Part shown: positions 35,836-45,187 of the stretch, in pieces | Layout: each line of letters starts with the position of its first letter | How positions within the stretch are numbered: the first letter of the stretch is position 1 | Origin: Peribacillus kribbensis DSM 17871 | GTDB lineage: Bacteria; Bacillota; Bacilli; Bacillales; DSM-1321 | Assembly (NCBI RefSeq): GCF_000430765.1 | Contig: NZ_KE387238.1 | Span: 357,185-418,360, forward strand | Direction: 5' to 3' | Length of the DNA stretch: 61,176 bases | Notes under the pieces: model-generated | The model's input: only the letters and a program-made list of their open reading frames with translations | Told to the model about the DNA's origin: nothing | Databases searched by the model: none | Program-made: the position numbers and the translations under genes

Positions 35836-37569
35836 TTGAATACACGTCCAAAACTTATGACAAAATTTGTTCTGCCTCTGGCAGTTTTACTGATAGCAGC
35901 TGTTTCCGTTTTTTGGATAATTAAAAGTTCTTCAAAAGAAGTTTCCATTCCCTTTTCGTCTCTGTCCCAGACCATCCAATCCCAGAAGGGTGAACCTGTT
36001 TCATTGAAAGAACAGCAGGATGGGAAGCTCATCTTAACGACCCCCCATGGCACATTCGTAAGCTATGTCCCGCCTAACAGCCAGATGGTAGACAAGCTGG
36101 TTGAAAAATATAATGTACAATACTCATACTCGAACAACAGCCAATATGGCGGATGGATCATCGGCGGCTTGCTGATTATTCTGGCATGTGCGGCCATTTT
36201 TTATCAAAAGAAGTACAAAGAAGGAGCAGGTACCGCTGCCAAGAGCAAGAGCAGCATCTCGAAATCCAAACCACTCCCTTCCATTACACTTAAAGAGGTA
36301 GGCGGCCTACCTGATGAGATGAAGGAAGAAATCGCACAAACTCTATCCATTTTCAAAGAACCGGAAAGAGCATCCAAGATCGGCATTAAACCGCCAAAAG
36401 GAATTTTGCTTTACGGACCTCCCGGAACCGGGAAAACCCTTCTTGCCCAGGCTATGGCCCATGAAATTGGTGCAAGCTTCTTCTCGGCAAGCGGCGCTTC
36501 CTTCAATGAAATGTTTGTGGGAGTCGGTGCTTCAAGGGTAAGAAGCCTGTTCCAAACAGCTAGAAAGCAGTCTCCTGCCGTTATTTTCATCGATGAGGTA
36601 GACGCACTTGCTGCAAAGAGGAAGCAGCACGGTGGTGAAGAATCCGAGAAAACCCTGACTGAGCTTCTAGTACAGCTGGATGGCGGAATGTCCAATGACG
36701 GCATCTTATTCATAGCCGCTACCAATAGAAAAGACATGCTGGATGAAGCCTTCCTTCGTCCAGGACGGATCGACTTTTCTTTTGAGGTTCCGCTCCCTGA
36801 CACAAAAGGACGCCGCGATATCATTGATATTCATGCTAAAGGAAAAAAACTGGCTGATAATGTAGCAGCCTCTCTTGATATACTGGCTGAGAGTACATCC
36901 GGATTTTCAGGAGCTGAGCTGAGCTCTTTATTCGAAACAGCCAGCAGAAGAGCTGTCAGAAATGGCATGGAGAGGATCCAGCAGGCAGATCTTGATTTTG
37001 CACTTGACCGTACGATTTTAGGAAGCACGTCGAGGACCTTGAAAGATAACGAAACAAAACAGCGTGTCGCGATCCATGAGGCCGGCCACGCTCTGATCTC
37101 TGCATTGACCAAGCCAGGATCTGTCAGAAAGGCCACCATCATTCCACGCGGACAGGCGCTGGGATATGTAGCTCCAATCCAAAAGGAAATGCATCTATCC
37201 ACTGCATCCGATTTGATGGACCAGGTGAAGATGATCCTAGCCGGCGGTGTCTCTGAGCGCCTCTTCCTGGGCGAACACAGCATCGGAGTCGGAGGCGATG
37301 TACAGCAGGCCAGAAGAATCATTGAACAAATGGTCGACCTTGGCGTCCTTCAGGATGGCTTCACCCTTTCTTTCTCCAAGGAAGAAAAAGAGCAGAAAAT
37401 GAAGGAATTATTCCACGAAGCACTCGAGCAAACAGAAATGCTCATCGAGACTCACCGTCTTCAATATGATGCATTGGTCACAGCCCTTCTCAAGAAAGAA
37501 ACATTAGAAGGCTGGGAGGTTGACCAAATCGTAAATGAAACAGACCTTATCGATCTGGCAACCGTTTAA
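35836..37569 (+). CDS. FtsH-like membrane AAA+ zinc protease, second-copy type
   Basis: A 577-residue membrane protease. Two membrane helices (about 10-28 and 107-122) flank a short external domain. Then AAA+ with Walker A GPPGTGKT (194-201), Walker B VIFIDEVDAL and the arginine-finger region FLRPGRID, and a peptidase domain with HEAGH (414-418); the third zinc ligand is likely the Asp of VGGDVQQA. Start is TTG with AAGGAG 8 bases upstream. It is shorter and more divergent than housekeeping FtsH (about 630-670) and lies outside the tilS-hpt-ftsH context, so it is probably a paralogue. Confidence 0.88.
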   Translation: MNTRPKLMTKFVLPLAVLLIAAVSVFWIIKSSSKEVSIPFSSLSQTIQSQKGEPVSLKEQQDGKLILTTPHGTFVSYVPPNSQMVDKLVEKYNVQYSYSNNSQYGGWIIGGLLIILACAAIFYQKKYKEGAGTAAKSKSSISKSKPLPSITLKEVGGLPDEMKEEIAQTLSIFKEPERASKIGIKPPKGILLYGPPGTGKTLLAQAMAHEIGASFFSASGASFNEMFVGVGASRVRSLFQTARKQSPAVIFIDEVDALAAKRKQHGGEESEKTLTELLVQLDGGMSNDGILFIAATNRKDMLDEAFLRPGRIDFSFEVPLPDTKGRRDIIDIHAKGKKLADNVAASLDILAESTSGFSGAELSSLFETASRRAVRNGMERIQQADLDFALDRTILGSTSRTLKDNETKQRVAIHEAGHALISALTKPGSVRKATIIPRGQALGYVAPIQKEMHLSTASDLMDQVKMILAGGVSERLFLGEHSIGVGGDVQQARRIIEQMVDLGVLQDGFTLSFSKEEKEQKMKELFHEALEQTEMLIETHRLQYDALVTALLKKETLEGWEVDQIVNETDLIDLATV

Positions 37570-37571
37570 AC

Positions 37572-37616
37572 AAAGAGGGTGTCCCAAAAGGTATAAACTT
37601 TTGGGACACCCTCTTT
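37572..37616 (+). terminator. Terminator of the FtsH-like gene
   Basis: Perfect 19-bp arms AAAGAGGGTGTCCCAAAAG / CTTTTGGGACACCCTCTTT, ending in a T-run. Confidence 0.9.
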
Positions 37617-37718
37617 TTATTTGGGTCTTTTCTAAAAGATTGGACCCGATAAGGAAAAAAAAGGATATCTTTGAATCGAGTGGAATATAAAAAATACAGG
37701 GATCGGAGGGACTATAAC

Positions 37719-37895
37719 ATGAACATGACAAAACCGATGTTCTATTTTTGGATTACAGGGATTGCCATTCTTGCGATTTTCACAGGGGAAATTGCTACGG
37801 TCATGATGCTGTATTTGATATTGCTAGTATTAATGGGGATACACTCTACGATTAAGAATTTTTATGAAGATTGGAAAAGCAGATATTTCAATTAG
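37719..37895 (+). CDS. Small membrane protein, 58 aa
   Basis: Not recognised. Begins MNMTKPMFYFWITG with GGAGG upstream of the ATG at 37719; two hydrophobic stretches (about residues 6-24 and 25-42) and a charged tail (FYEDWKSRYFN). A short hairpin with a seven-T run follows. The clear ribosome binding site and terminator support a real gene. Confidence 0.7.
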   Translation: MNMTKPMFYFWITGIAILAIFTGEIATVMMLYLILLVLMGIHSTIKNFYEDWKSRYFN

Positions 37896-37903
37896 ATGAG
37901 ATA

Positions 37904-37924
37904 CCGTGCTAAGCAGGTTTTTTT
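37904..37924 (+). terminator. Terminator of the small membrane protein gene
   Basis: Short stem CC(G)TGC/GCAGG with loop TAA and a seven-T tail. Confidence 0.6.
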
Positions 37925-38004
37925 AAATTTTACGTCCAAATCGATATAATATATCTAACAAGGCTGCAATCGATCCTTGTATAAATGCATTTGGAGGCAG
38001 TTAC

Positions 38005-38463
38005 ATGAATCAATCAGAAACATTTCTTCAATCCTTTTTAAGCCACCGCCAGGTTACCAATGAGTTAATCCAATTCATTACACCAGAGAATTATGGGTTT
38101 AAGCCTTCGGAGACATCCATGGAAGCGGCCAAACTGGCCAGGCATATTATGGAGTCTTCCTACAAATTTGCCTCTGTGGTGAAAACAGGGAGCCTTGCGC
38201 CGTTTCAGGAAAAGACTGCAGAAGAGCCTGACTTACATAAATTCGCTGAAGTGTATACCAATAAAACAAAGGAAATCCTTGCATCATTATCTGACCAGGA
38301 TTTCGAGAAAGATGTAGATGTCTCAGCTATATTCGGCAGCTCTATGACAGGACTGCAATTGCTGCGTTCAGCGCTCGAGCACGAGATTCACCATAAAGGA
38401 GCTCTTTTTGTCTATGTGAGAGGAATGGGCCATACGGAACTTCCATTTTTCGTTAAGAGGTAA
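38005..38463 (+). CDS. DinB-family protein
   Basis: A 152-residue four-helix-bundle protein of the DinB/DUF664 family, which binds a metal by three His: here ARHIMESS near residue 48 and EHEIHHKGAL near 127-131. Related proteins include bacillithiol transferases, but the substrate here is unknown. GGAGGCAG precedes the ATG. It has its own terminator. Confidence 0.85.
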   Translation: MNQSETFLQSFLSHRQVTNELIQFITPENYGFKPSETSMEAAKLARHIMESSYKFASVVKTGSLAPFQEKTAEEPDLHKFAEVYTNKTKEILASLSDQDFEKDVDVSAIFGSSMTGLQLLRSALEHEIHHKGALFVYVRGMGHTELPFFVKR

Positions 38464-38477
38464 ATATGAAAAGCAAA

Positions 38478-38503
38478 GAGGCTGTCCCGGGACAGCCTCG
38501 TTC
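38478..38503 (+). terminator. Terminator of the DinB-family gene
   Basis: Perfect 11-bp stem GAGGCTGTCCC/GGGACAGCCTC without a real loop, then GTTCTTT. Followed by GGGTCTTTTCTAA, a 13-base string also found after the previous gene's terminator. Confidence 0.7.
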
Positions 38504-38651
38504 TTTAAGGGTCTTTTCTAATAGATGCGGCTTCAAAGAAAATTCCTTTATAAAAACGGGTTGATTGGAGCGGATATGCGAGTCTCCTCGATCCTGCTCT
38601 TTGTTCCAGTGCCACAATGTATGCGAAAAGAGCCTTCTTTAAAGAAGTACA

Positions 38652-39836
38652 TCATTTACCTGAACGGTAAGCAGCATAATGCTTTCTTAAATAGTCCACA
38701 TAAATATCATCCCTTACCAGCCAGGCATAATGATTACGTTTTATATGCCTTTCCGCTTCTTCAAAGGATGGATACATGCCTTCTTTTTCCGTGTTGATTT
38801 CAATCTGCCACTCTTCTCCGGAACGGCTGAGTATAATGGTATCCTGCTTATGATTGCTGAACATACAGAAGGTGCTGGTATCCTTCGTATTAAATTTATT
38901 GTGGAAGGCATCGGCTTTTAAGGGCTCCAATTGAAATGTATGTTCAACGAATGTACGGAATCCCTCTTGGGTCAGATTGCAGCCGGAGGCCTTCTGATGG
39001 CCGCCTCCCTGATAGCGCCCAGCTATTTTAGAGACATCAATATCATCATGGCTTGTCCTGAGGGAGATCCTTTTTCCTCCAACCATGACAATGGCTATAT
39101 AATCCAGATGATTAAATTCCTTCATCAATTCATTGCCAAGTTCGGAATGGTAGGATTCTGCATGAACGATACCGGCACAATCTCCTTCAATAAACGTTTG
39201 ATATACTTCTCTTTTCTTTCTTCGGATGTATCTCTCAATTTTGTTTTCTTCAATATCCAGGAGCTTGGTTTCCAGCTCATCAAACCCGAACTGTTCATTT
39301 TCAAGCAGACGGCGGGTCATTTTTTCTTCGAATTCTTCAAAGGACAGCATAAAAAACAAATCATTCAGCCGTTTTGCATCCTGATTGGCAAGCCGTTCCC
39401 ATTCCCATGTATCATACTGCCTTACAAGTTCCACAAATTCGTCGATTGCCCGTGACCCTGTTAGAAACTCATGGGTCATTAAGTATTGATAAAACAAAGA
39501 GGTTGCAGATGCCGGCCTTCCTTCTTCATCCTCCACTGCAACAAATCCCCATTCGTACTGGTTTAAATGAATGGCTGTGACATGGTGGTCTATGAGGGTC
39601 ACCTGTCCCCCGTTTCGAAAAAACTCCTCCACCGCTTCTTCATTCTTTTCACTGACTGAAAGATCCGTAATGAGGAGTGTCTGGGATACGTCCTTTTTTT
39701 CTAAAAATTGCTCGACCTGCCTGTTAAGGCTTGCTATGGAGTTATATCTCACATCAATCTGGTCTCCGAAGGCAAGCTTTCCCAAAATCCCGCAGCCTAC
39801 CCCGTCTAAATCATTATGAGTCAAAAGCGTATACAT
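38652..39836 (-). CDS. nrnB: NanoRNase NrnB, DHH-family phosphoesterase
   Basis: A 394-residue cytosolic enzyme degrading short RNA oligonucleotides. DHH-type motifs: THNDLDGVGCG, TDLSVSE, LIDHHVTA and the DHHA1 motif GGGHQKASGC. The start at the ATG of 39836 follows TTGGAGGT. Length and motif order match B. subtilis NrnB (YngD). Confidence 0.9.
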   Translation of the reverse strand: MYTLLTHNDLDGVGCGILGKLAFGDQIDVRYNSIASLNRQVEQFLEKKDVSQTLLITDLSVSEKNEEAVEEFFRNGGQVTLIDHHVTAIHLNQYEWGFVAVEDEEGRPASATSLFYQYLMTHEFLTGSRAIDEFVELVRQYDTWEWERLANQDAKRLNDLFFMLSFEEFEEKMTRRLLENEQFGFDELETKLLDIEENKIERYIRRKKREVYQTFIEGDCAGIVHAESYHSELGNELMKEFNHLDYIAIVMVGGKRISLRTSHDDIDVSKIAGRYQGGGHQKASGCNLTQEGFRTFVEHTFQLEPLKADAFHNKFNTKDTSTFCMFSNHKQDTIILSRSGEEWQIEINTEKEGMYPSFEEAERHIKRNHYAWLVRDDIYVDYLRKHYAAYRSGK

Positions 39837-40056
39837 ATGTACCTCCAAGTTGTAAAAGGAAACTCCTCTTATGTTTTGAAAACAGGAAGTAAACTATTCC
39901 TGCTTAAGCATATTTGTCCTTCTTTATTTTAACTGCATCGAGGCTTTCTAAACACTCCGGGTTGTAAGATTAATTAAACAGGCAAATGTGGAAAGACTCT
40001 ATGGACAAGTTCTCTTTTAAACCTAAATCTAACAGCATGCCTTTTCAGCTTTCAAA

Positions 40057-40089
40057 ATAAAAATTCCCGGAGAAAGGCTCTCCAGGAAT
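40057..40089 (-). terminator. Terminator of the chemotaxis receptor gene
   Basis: Stem ATTCCTGGAGA/TCTCCGGGAAT (one wobble) with a following TTTTTATTTTG on the minus strand. Confidence 0.75.
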
Positions 40090-40094
40090 GGTGT

Positions 40095-41792
40095 TTATAA
40101 TTTAAAATGTGAAATCGATGTCTGAAGGTCCTCAGCCATCTTGGATAAAGCTTCTGCAGAAGAGGTGACCTCTTCCATCGTAGCCAGCTGCTGTTCTGTT
40201 GCTGCTGAGCTTTCGAGGGCTGCTGCCGTACTGGTTTCGTTTATTTCTTTTACCTCCATGACTGCTTCTTCGATCTGTACGCCTGCTTCGGATAGATCAA
40301 TGACTGATTCGGATACTTCCTTTACCTTGACAGCAACAGAACCAATGGATTCAGAGATCATCACAAACGCAGCGTTTGCTTCGCTTGTATCCGCAAGTCC
40401 CTGGTTGATTAGCTCGTTTCCTTCATCCATTGCCTTAACCGTCTCTTTAATTTCTTCCTGGACCAGTGCAATCAGGCTCGTTATTTGGTCAGCTGATTTT
40501 TTGGATTCTACGGCAAGCTTTCTCACTTCGTCTGCAACCACAGCAAATCCTCGGCCCTGTTCGCCTGCCCTTGCAGCTTCAATGGCTGCATTTAAGGCAA
40601 GCAGGTTAGTCTGATCGGCAATTCCCGTTATCAGTCCCACTATATTGCTGATTTCTTCAGAACGGACATTAAGGGATTGAACCGTTCCGGCTGCCTGACT
40701 GACGGTAGTATTTATGGATACCATCCGCTCCACAACACCTTCAATCGAGTTTGTCCCTTTTTCCGTCACTTCACTGGCTTTTTCAGCTGCGGAAAGCATT
40801 TCACTGCTATTGTGTGAGATTTGCTTCAGCCCTGCTATCATTTCATTTACAGAACTGGAAACCGTTTCAAACTGCTGAGATTGAACTTCCATTCCATGTG
40901 AAGCGCGGTGTGTATTTTGGGCAATTTGTTCCGCGGCGGCAGTACTCTCCTCAGAACTTGCTGCCAGTTCTTCACTGCTAGCTGCCAGCTGGCTTGCAGA
41001 CATGTTGACTCCATCAACAATGGATTTAAGATTTTGGATCATATCATTCAGTGCAGTGGCCATTATACCTATTTCATCACGGCTCTTCACCTTAAGCGGA
41101 TTTACCGTAAGGTCTCCTTCCGCGACTTTTTTCAACTTAAAGGATGCTGCCACAATCGGCTTGGTAATTTTAGAATTGATAATGGCTGATAATAATAATG
41201 CAAACAAGATACTGATCAGCAGTGCTGCTCCTTCTATTACCTGGACCTGCCTTGTCAGGCTGGAAGCTTTTTTACTGACTTCTTCCACTTTATTAATTTG
41301 AAAGGAAACCAATTCATCTGCTGCCTCCGTAAAATTTTGGGTGACTGCTGCAGCGCTTGTTTTAACAAGCGTTAAGTAAACTGTTACATTTCCCTCTTTC
41401 TTGGCTTTAATTTCTTTTTCTGCCACCAGCTGGTAGTCCCTGGATATGACCTGAAGGTTTTTTACCTTCTTTTTCAGCTCTGGATCATTGGTTTGGGATT
41501 GTAACAGGATGATTCCTTTTTCAAGATTGTTAGAAGAATTTTGATAATCTGTAAGATGGGACTCGTCACCAGTCAATAAATACCCACGGATATCCCCCGA
41601 TTGCTTATAAAGGGCAGATTTCAGGTCCCTGATTAGATCCATGTTTCTGACTTCATTCTTTAACAATGATGAATAGGCATCGTTGATTTTTTTCATTTCA
41701 TAAATCCCTAAACCTGCCGCACACCCCATTAACAGCAGAACAATGAAAAAACCTCCCCTGATCTTCATTCCAACTTTAAGCTTCATACTCAT
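40095..41792 (-). CDS. Methyl-accepting chemotaxis protein
   Basis: About 565 residues, membrane chemoreceptor. First helix near residues 10-30, a four-helix-bundle sensor domain outside, second helix near 190-210, HAMP, and the cytoplasmic signalling domain with the hairpin tip [18 protein letters not shown] that binds CheW and CheA. The ATG at 41792 is chosen because the frame's earlier start at 41822 would fall inside the promoter. Transcribed from a sigma-D promoter. Ligand unknown. Confidence 0.93.
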   Translation of the reverse strand: MSMKLKVGMKIRGGFFIVLLLMGCAAGLGIYEMKKINDAYSSLLKNEVRNMDLIRDLKSALYKQSGDIRGYLLTGDESHLTDYQNSSNNLEKGIILLQSQTNDPELKKKVKNLQVISRDYQLVAEKEIKAKKEGNVTVYLTLVKTSAAAVTQNFTEAADELVSFQINKVEEVSKKASSLTRQVQVIEGAALLISILFALLLSAIINSKITKPIVAASFKLKKVAEGDLTVNPLKVKSRDEIGIMATALNDMIQNLKSIVDGVNMSASQLAASSEELAASSEESTAAAEQIAQNTHRASHGMEVQSQQFETVSSSVNEMIAGLKQISHNSSEMLSAAEKASEVTEKGTNSIEGVVERMVSINTTVSQAAGTVQSLNVRSEEISNIVGLITGIADQTNLLALNAAIEAARAGEQGRGFAVVADEVRKLAVESKKSADQITSLIALVQEEIKETVKAMDEGNELINQGLADTSEANAAFVMISESIGSVAVKVKEVSESVIDLSEAGVQIEEAVMEVKEINETSTAAALESSAATEQQLATMEEVTSSAEALSKMAEDLQTSISHFKL

Positions 41793-41827
41793 ACCAACCT
41801 TCTCCAAAGATATGTAACTCATTTTTT

Positions 41828-41854
41828 ATATCGGCTGATTTCGTAAGAATTTTA
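41828..41854 (-). promoter_or_regulatory. Sigma-D promoter of the chemotaxis receptor
   Basis: Minus strand TAAA (41854-41851), exactly 15 bases, GCCGATAT (41835-41828): a full match to the sigma-D consensus of flagellar and chemotaxis genes. Confidence 0.88.
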
Positions 41855-42012
41855 AGACATTTTAAAAAAATAGTCTTTTAGAGGGTCGCATAAAAAGGAA
41901 GTAGGCTTATTGTACTATATGTTTTTACAAAAATTACAATAATTGAAATAATAATACAGGTTCATTTGATATAGTAATAGTACGATTGATTTATATTATC
42001 CGGGAGGTGCCT

Positions 42013-43677
42013 ATGAACTTAGAACAAAGGGTGGAAGAGCTTGAAGAAAGAGTAAGGCTGTTAGAAGGGGAACTCAGGGAAAAGAAAAATCCAACCATGT
42101 CCGTTACTCCAGTAAAAGCTGAGAAACGTCCCGAGAAAGCATTAACCTCTATCCAAAATCCTGTTGCACAAAGAATACTTTCTAAGCCGCTTGAAAAAGA
42201 AAATGGAGACTATGAAAAAATGATTACACAGGTATGGCTGCCGCGTATCTTTATCCTTGTTCTCCTTGCGGGAGTCATCTGGGGATTTAAGGCTGCTTCT
42301 AATTATGGAATTATCAACCCGAAGATTAAATCCGTACTGGGCTATATCATCTCTGCTGTGTTAATTTGGCTCGGATACAGACAATTCCCTAATAAAAGAG
42401 AAGTGCTTGGACAGGTTCTGCTTGGAGGCTCTATTGCCCTCCTGATGCTTACTACTTTTGCCATGACCAATCTTTATATGCTGATTTCCTCCAATACCGC
42501 ATTCTTTATAAACATACTGTGGATTGCGGCAGGTATTTACTTTACGATTCATTTCAAATCCCAGGCACTTGGTCTGCTTAGTGTGATAGGCGGCTTTTTG
42601 GTTCCGTTCCTGATCGGGAGCAAAACGGGGAATGCCTTTGTTTTTACTGGTTATGAAACCATCCTGTATCTTGCTTTTCTTTATATCGCCATGAAATACC
42701 GATATATCGTTTTATATTTTGCTTCTGCGATCCTGCTTAACATGGTTCTATTGATTTATGCAGTGATCGGGTCAGGAGATTTGGAAACAGGCAGGCTGCT
42801 CGCTTCGGCTGTGATTATCCAGCATATCTTCTTGCTCGCGGCTCTTCTGCTGCGAAACAGATTTATGCTCCAGCAGGCAGGGGCTGTACTTGCAAGCTTC
42901 GCGGTTACCTACGCATGGGTCCGTGGAGAATTTCAGCATACAGGTATTTCTGTTTTTCTGCTGGCTTCTCTCCTGTTATACGTAATCATCGGATATACCT
43001 CCTATAAGAGAAAGCAGGAAACAATCGGTTCTACAGCCATTACCACAGCGCTGGCTGCCATGCTGTTTTACATCGTTTATGCGGTTGACCAGGATGCGAA
43101 CGGCCTCTTTCTCCTAATGGAGGGGACTCTTGCCATCTATTTAAGCAGCCGGCTGCGTTCAAAACTTCAGCTGATCACAGGTTTCCTGGTGTTCTTGATA
43201 GGATGCTGCCTGACTTTTACCGCTGATATTCAGAACATACTGTCCATAGAGACACTATCCTGGCTTATCTTTTTTGCTGCAGCGTTCTTTATATGGCATT
43301 ACTACGTACAGAAAAGAACGTTTAAAACGGATGATAAAACGATTCTTTCCATTCTTGCAGGTGGAGCTGTATCCCTTCTTGGGCTCTACTTTCTCACCCA
43401 AGAAACAAGTATTGCGGCCGAGGACCTTTCCATCAACGGGCAGCATATGATTCTTTCTCTGATTTGGAGTTTATACGCAGCATCGCTGATCCTTGCCGGC
43501 TTGCTAAGAAAAATAAAAATGGCCAGATATTTGGGAATAGGATACCTATTGCTTACTTTATTAAAATTAATATTCCTTGATATCCCGAGTGTATCGATAA
43601 TGATCAGAGCGATATTATTTATCGGCCTGGGTACTTTGGGACTTATCATTTCCCGTCTCTTTTATCAGAAGTCATAA
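42013..43677 (+). CDS. DUF2339 polytopic membrane protein
   Basis: A 554-residue protein with an N-terminal coiled coil (LEQRVEELEERVRLLEGEL, residues 2-20), a linker, and about 14 membrane helices, the architecture of the DUF2339 family. IWGFKAASNYG and GGFLVPFLIGSKTG are typical. Function is unknown. The ATG at 42013 has GGGAGGTG upstream; the open frame begins earlier at 41986. Diverges from the chemoreceptor gene. Confidence 0.85.
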   Translation: MNLEQRVEELEERVRLLEGELREKKNPTMSVTPVKAEKRPEKALTSIQNPVAQRILSKPLEKENGDYEKMITQVWLPRIFILVLLAGVIWGFKAASNYGIINPKIKSVLGYIISAVLIWLGYRQFPNKREVLGQVLLGGSIALLMLTTFAMTNLYMLISSNTAFFINILWIAAGIYFTIHFKSQALGLLSVIGGFLVPFLIGSKTGNAFVFTGYETILYLAFLYIAMKYRYIVLYFASAILLNMVLLIYAVIGSGDLETGRLLASAVIIQHIFLLAALLLRNRFMLQQAGAVLASFAVTYAWVRGEFQHTGISVFLLASLLLYVIIGYTSYKRKQETIGSTAITTALAAMLFYIVYAVDQDANGLFLLMEGTLAIYLSSRLRSKLQLITGFLVFLIGCCLTFTADIQNILSIETLSWLIFFAAAFFIWHYYVQKRTFKTDDKTILSILAGGAVSLLGLYFLTQETSIAAEDLSINGQHMILSLIWSLYAASLILAGLLRKIKMARYLGIGYLLLTLLKLIFLDIPSVSIMIRAILFIGLGTLGLIISRLFYQKS

Positions 43678-43682
43678 AGAAA

Positions 43683-43700
43683 GCACGGCTGACGCCGTGC
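43683..43700. terminator. Terminator between the DUF2339 and DUF2680 genes
   Basis: 7-bp GC-rich stem GCACGGC/GCCGTGC with loop TGAC; flanked by CTTCTTCG and CTTTCTT tails on the two strands. Confidence 0.6.
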
Positions 43701-43708
43701 CTTCTTCG

Positions 43709-44050
43709 TTATTCTCCCGGTTTTTCATGGTGTCTTCTTCCATGTCTTTCATGGAAGAAATGAGGAGCATATCCATTCTTCTCAAGCCATTTGCTGTGTT
43801 CCTCGAATCTAGCCAGGATCCGGTCTCCCTTTTCTTTGCTGATGATTCCATATTCCACATACTTTTTAATAAGCTGTTTTTTCTGCTGCAGGATGCTTTT
43901 TTGGATTCCCGCCAGCTCATCCTTCTGCGCTTGCGACAGCTCAGGCTTTGCAGCCTCTGTCCCCTGGCTTTCCGCCATGGTCATGGACCCGGCAGAAAAT
44001 GAAAGAAGAATCACACCCGTTATGGAAAGTAAAAATTTTCTTAGATTCAT
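43709..44050 (-). CDS. DUF2680-family secreted small protein (YckD-like)
   Basis: About 113 residues with a signal peptide (MNLRKFLLSITGVILLSFSAG) and a charged, helical mature part: ELSQAQKDELAGIQKSIL, LIKKYVEYGIISKEKGDRIL. The C terminus is His-rich (HERHGRRHHEKPGE), suggesting metal binding (inference). GGAGGGAAAGAG precedes the ATG. The family is common in Bacillus, function unknown. Confidence 0.8.
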   Translation of the reverse strand: MNLRKFLLSITGVILLSFSAGSMTMAESQGTEAAKPELSQAQKDELAGIQKSILQQKKQLIKKYVEYGIISKEKGDRILARFEEHSKWLEKNGYAPHFFHERHGRRHHEKPGE

Positions 44051-44196
44051 CTCTTTCCCTCCTTTTTTATAGCTTACCTTTTCTGCCAATTTTTATCCGA
44101 TTTTCCTTTCATTCGTCTTTTTGTGTTTAATAAAGGATTCCTCCTTTAAATGTAGAAGATTACCTTTAAGCACAATCTGTATGAGAGGTGGTTAGT

Positions 44197-45138
44197 ATGA
44201 CGAATGTAATTTCAAAATCCGTACATTTTGATCTCGAAGAATTAGAGAATGGGATATTTGCAGCTATATCAAAGCCTGAGGGAAACGGTTAATCCAATGC
44301 AGGCATTATTGACTTAGGAGGAAAGACGCTGATCTTCGATACGTTAAACTCCCAAAGCGCCGCCAGCGACCTTGCGGAAGCAGCCCTAAAAACAACGGGA
44401 AGACCGGCATCTTATGTGATCAACAGCCATTGGCACGGAGATCATATCAGAGGAAACCAATGCTTTAAAGGTGCAGTGATCTTTTCTTCCCTTGCGACAA
44501 GAAATAAAATGCTGGAAATCCATCCGGAAAGAATTTCTGACCAGCAGGCTAGTATTCCCCAGCTTAGAAAGCATATAAAAAAACTGGAGACGGATCTAGC
44601 AAGAGAATCTAATCCCGAAAAAAAGAAAAAAGTGAACATACAATTAAACTTTCTGAAGGAAATTGAGAAGTCCCTTCCAGGTCTCGAATTTACACTTCCA
44701 GACTTGACTTTTGAACATAAAATGGTGTTTACCGGAAATAGCAGACAGGCGGTTTTGCAAACCATGGGAGGAGGCCATACTCTTTGTGACTCATTTCTGT
44801 ATCTTCCGGAGGAGGAAATTTTATTTGCAGGGGATTTGCTCTTTTCAGGGACACATCCCAATATAAAGGATGGAAATCCAATAAACTGGCTAGGAATTCT
44901 TCAGAATATAAAACAGCTATCAGCCAAGGTCCTGGTACCCGGTCATGGTCCAGTCAGCGATGAATCAGCTATTACCGGAATGGAGTGTTATTTAACTTCT
45001 CTTTTGGAAATGGCTGACGCCCTCCATAATGTGGAGGAGACTCAAATCCCTTTGCGCTTCGAAGCATGGGAAGCACCTGAGCTATTCAGCCAAAACCTGT
45101 TGTTTCTTTCCCAGCAGACCTTTCCAAAAAACCTGTAA
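44197..45138 (+). pseudogene. Metallo-beta-lactamase-fold hydrolase interrupted by one stop codon
   Basis: An otherwise intact 313-codon gene. ATG at 44197 with AGAGGTGG upstream. Codon 32 is TAA (44290-44292), in the spot where relatives have an ordinary residue between GNG and SNAGIIDLGG. After it the frame runs to 45138 with the zinc motif SHWHGDH, further ligands in GGGHTLCD and FAGDLLFSG, and the C-terminal VPGHGPV. A downstream start at 44416 would lack the first strands. Recent inactivation, readthrough or a sequencing error are all possible. Confidence 0.8.
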
Positions 45139-45144
45139 ACAAAT

Positions 45145-45179
45145 AGGAGTCTATCATTCAATTTAGATGATAGACTCCT
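45145..45179. terminator. Bidirectional terminator between the MBL gene and the acyl-CoA ligase gene
   Basis: 13-bp arms AGGAGTCTATCAT / ATGATAGACTCCT, T-rich on either side. Confidence 0.75.
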
Positions 45180-45187
45180 TATTACGA

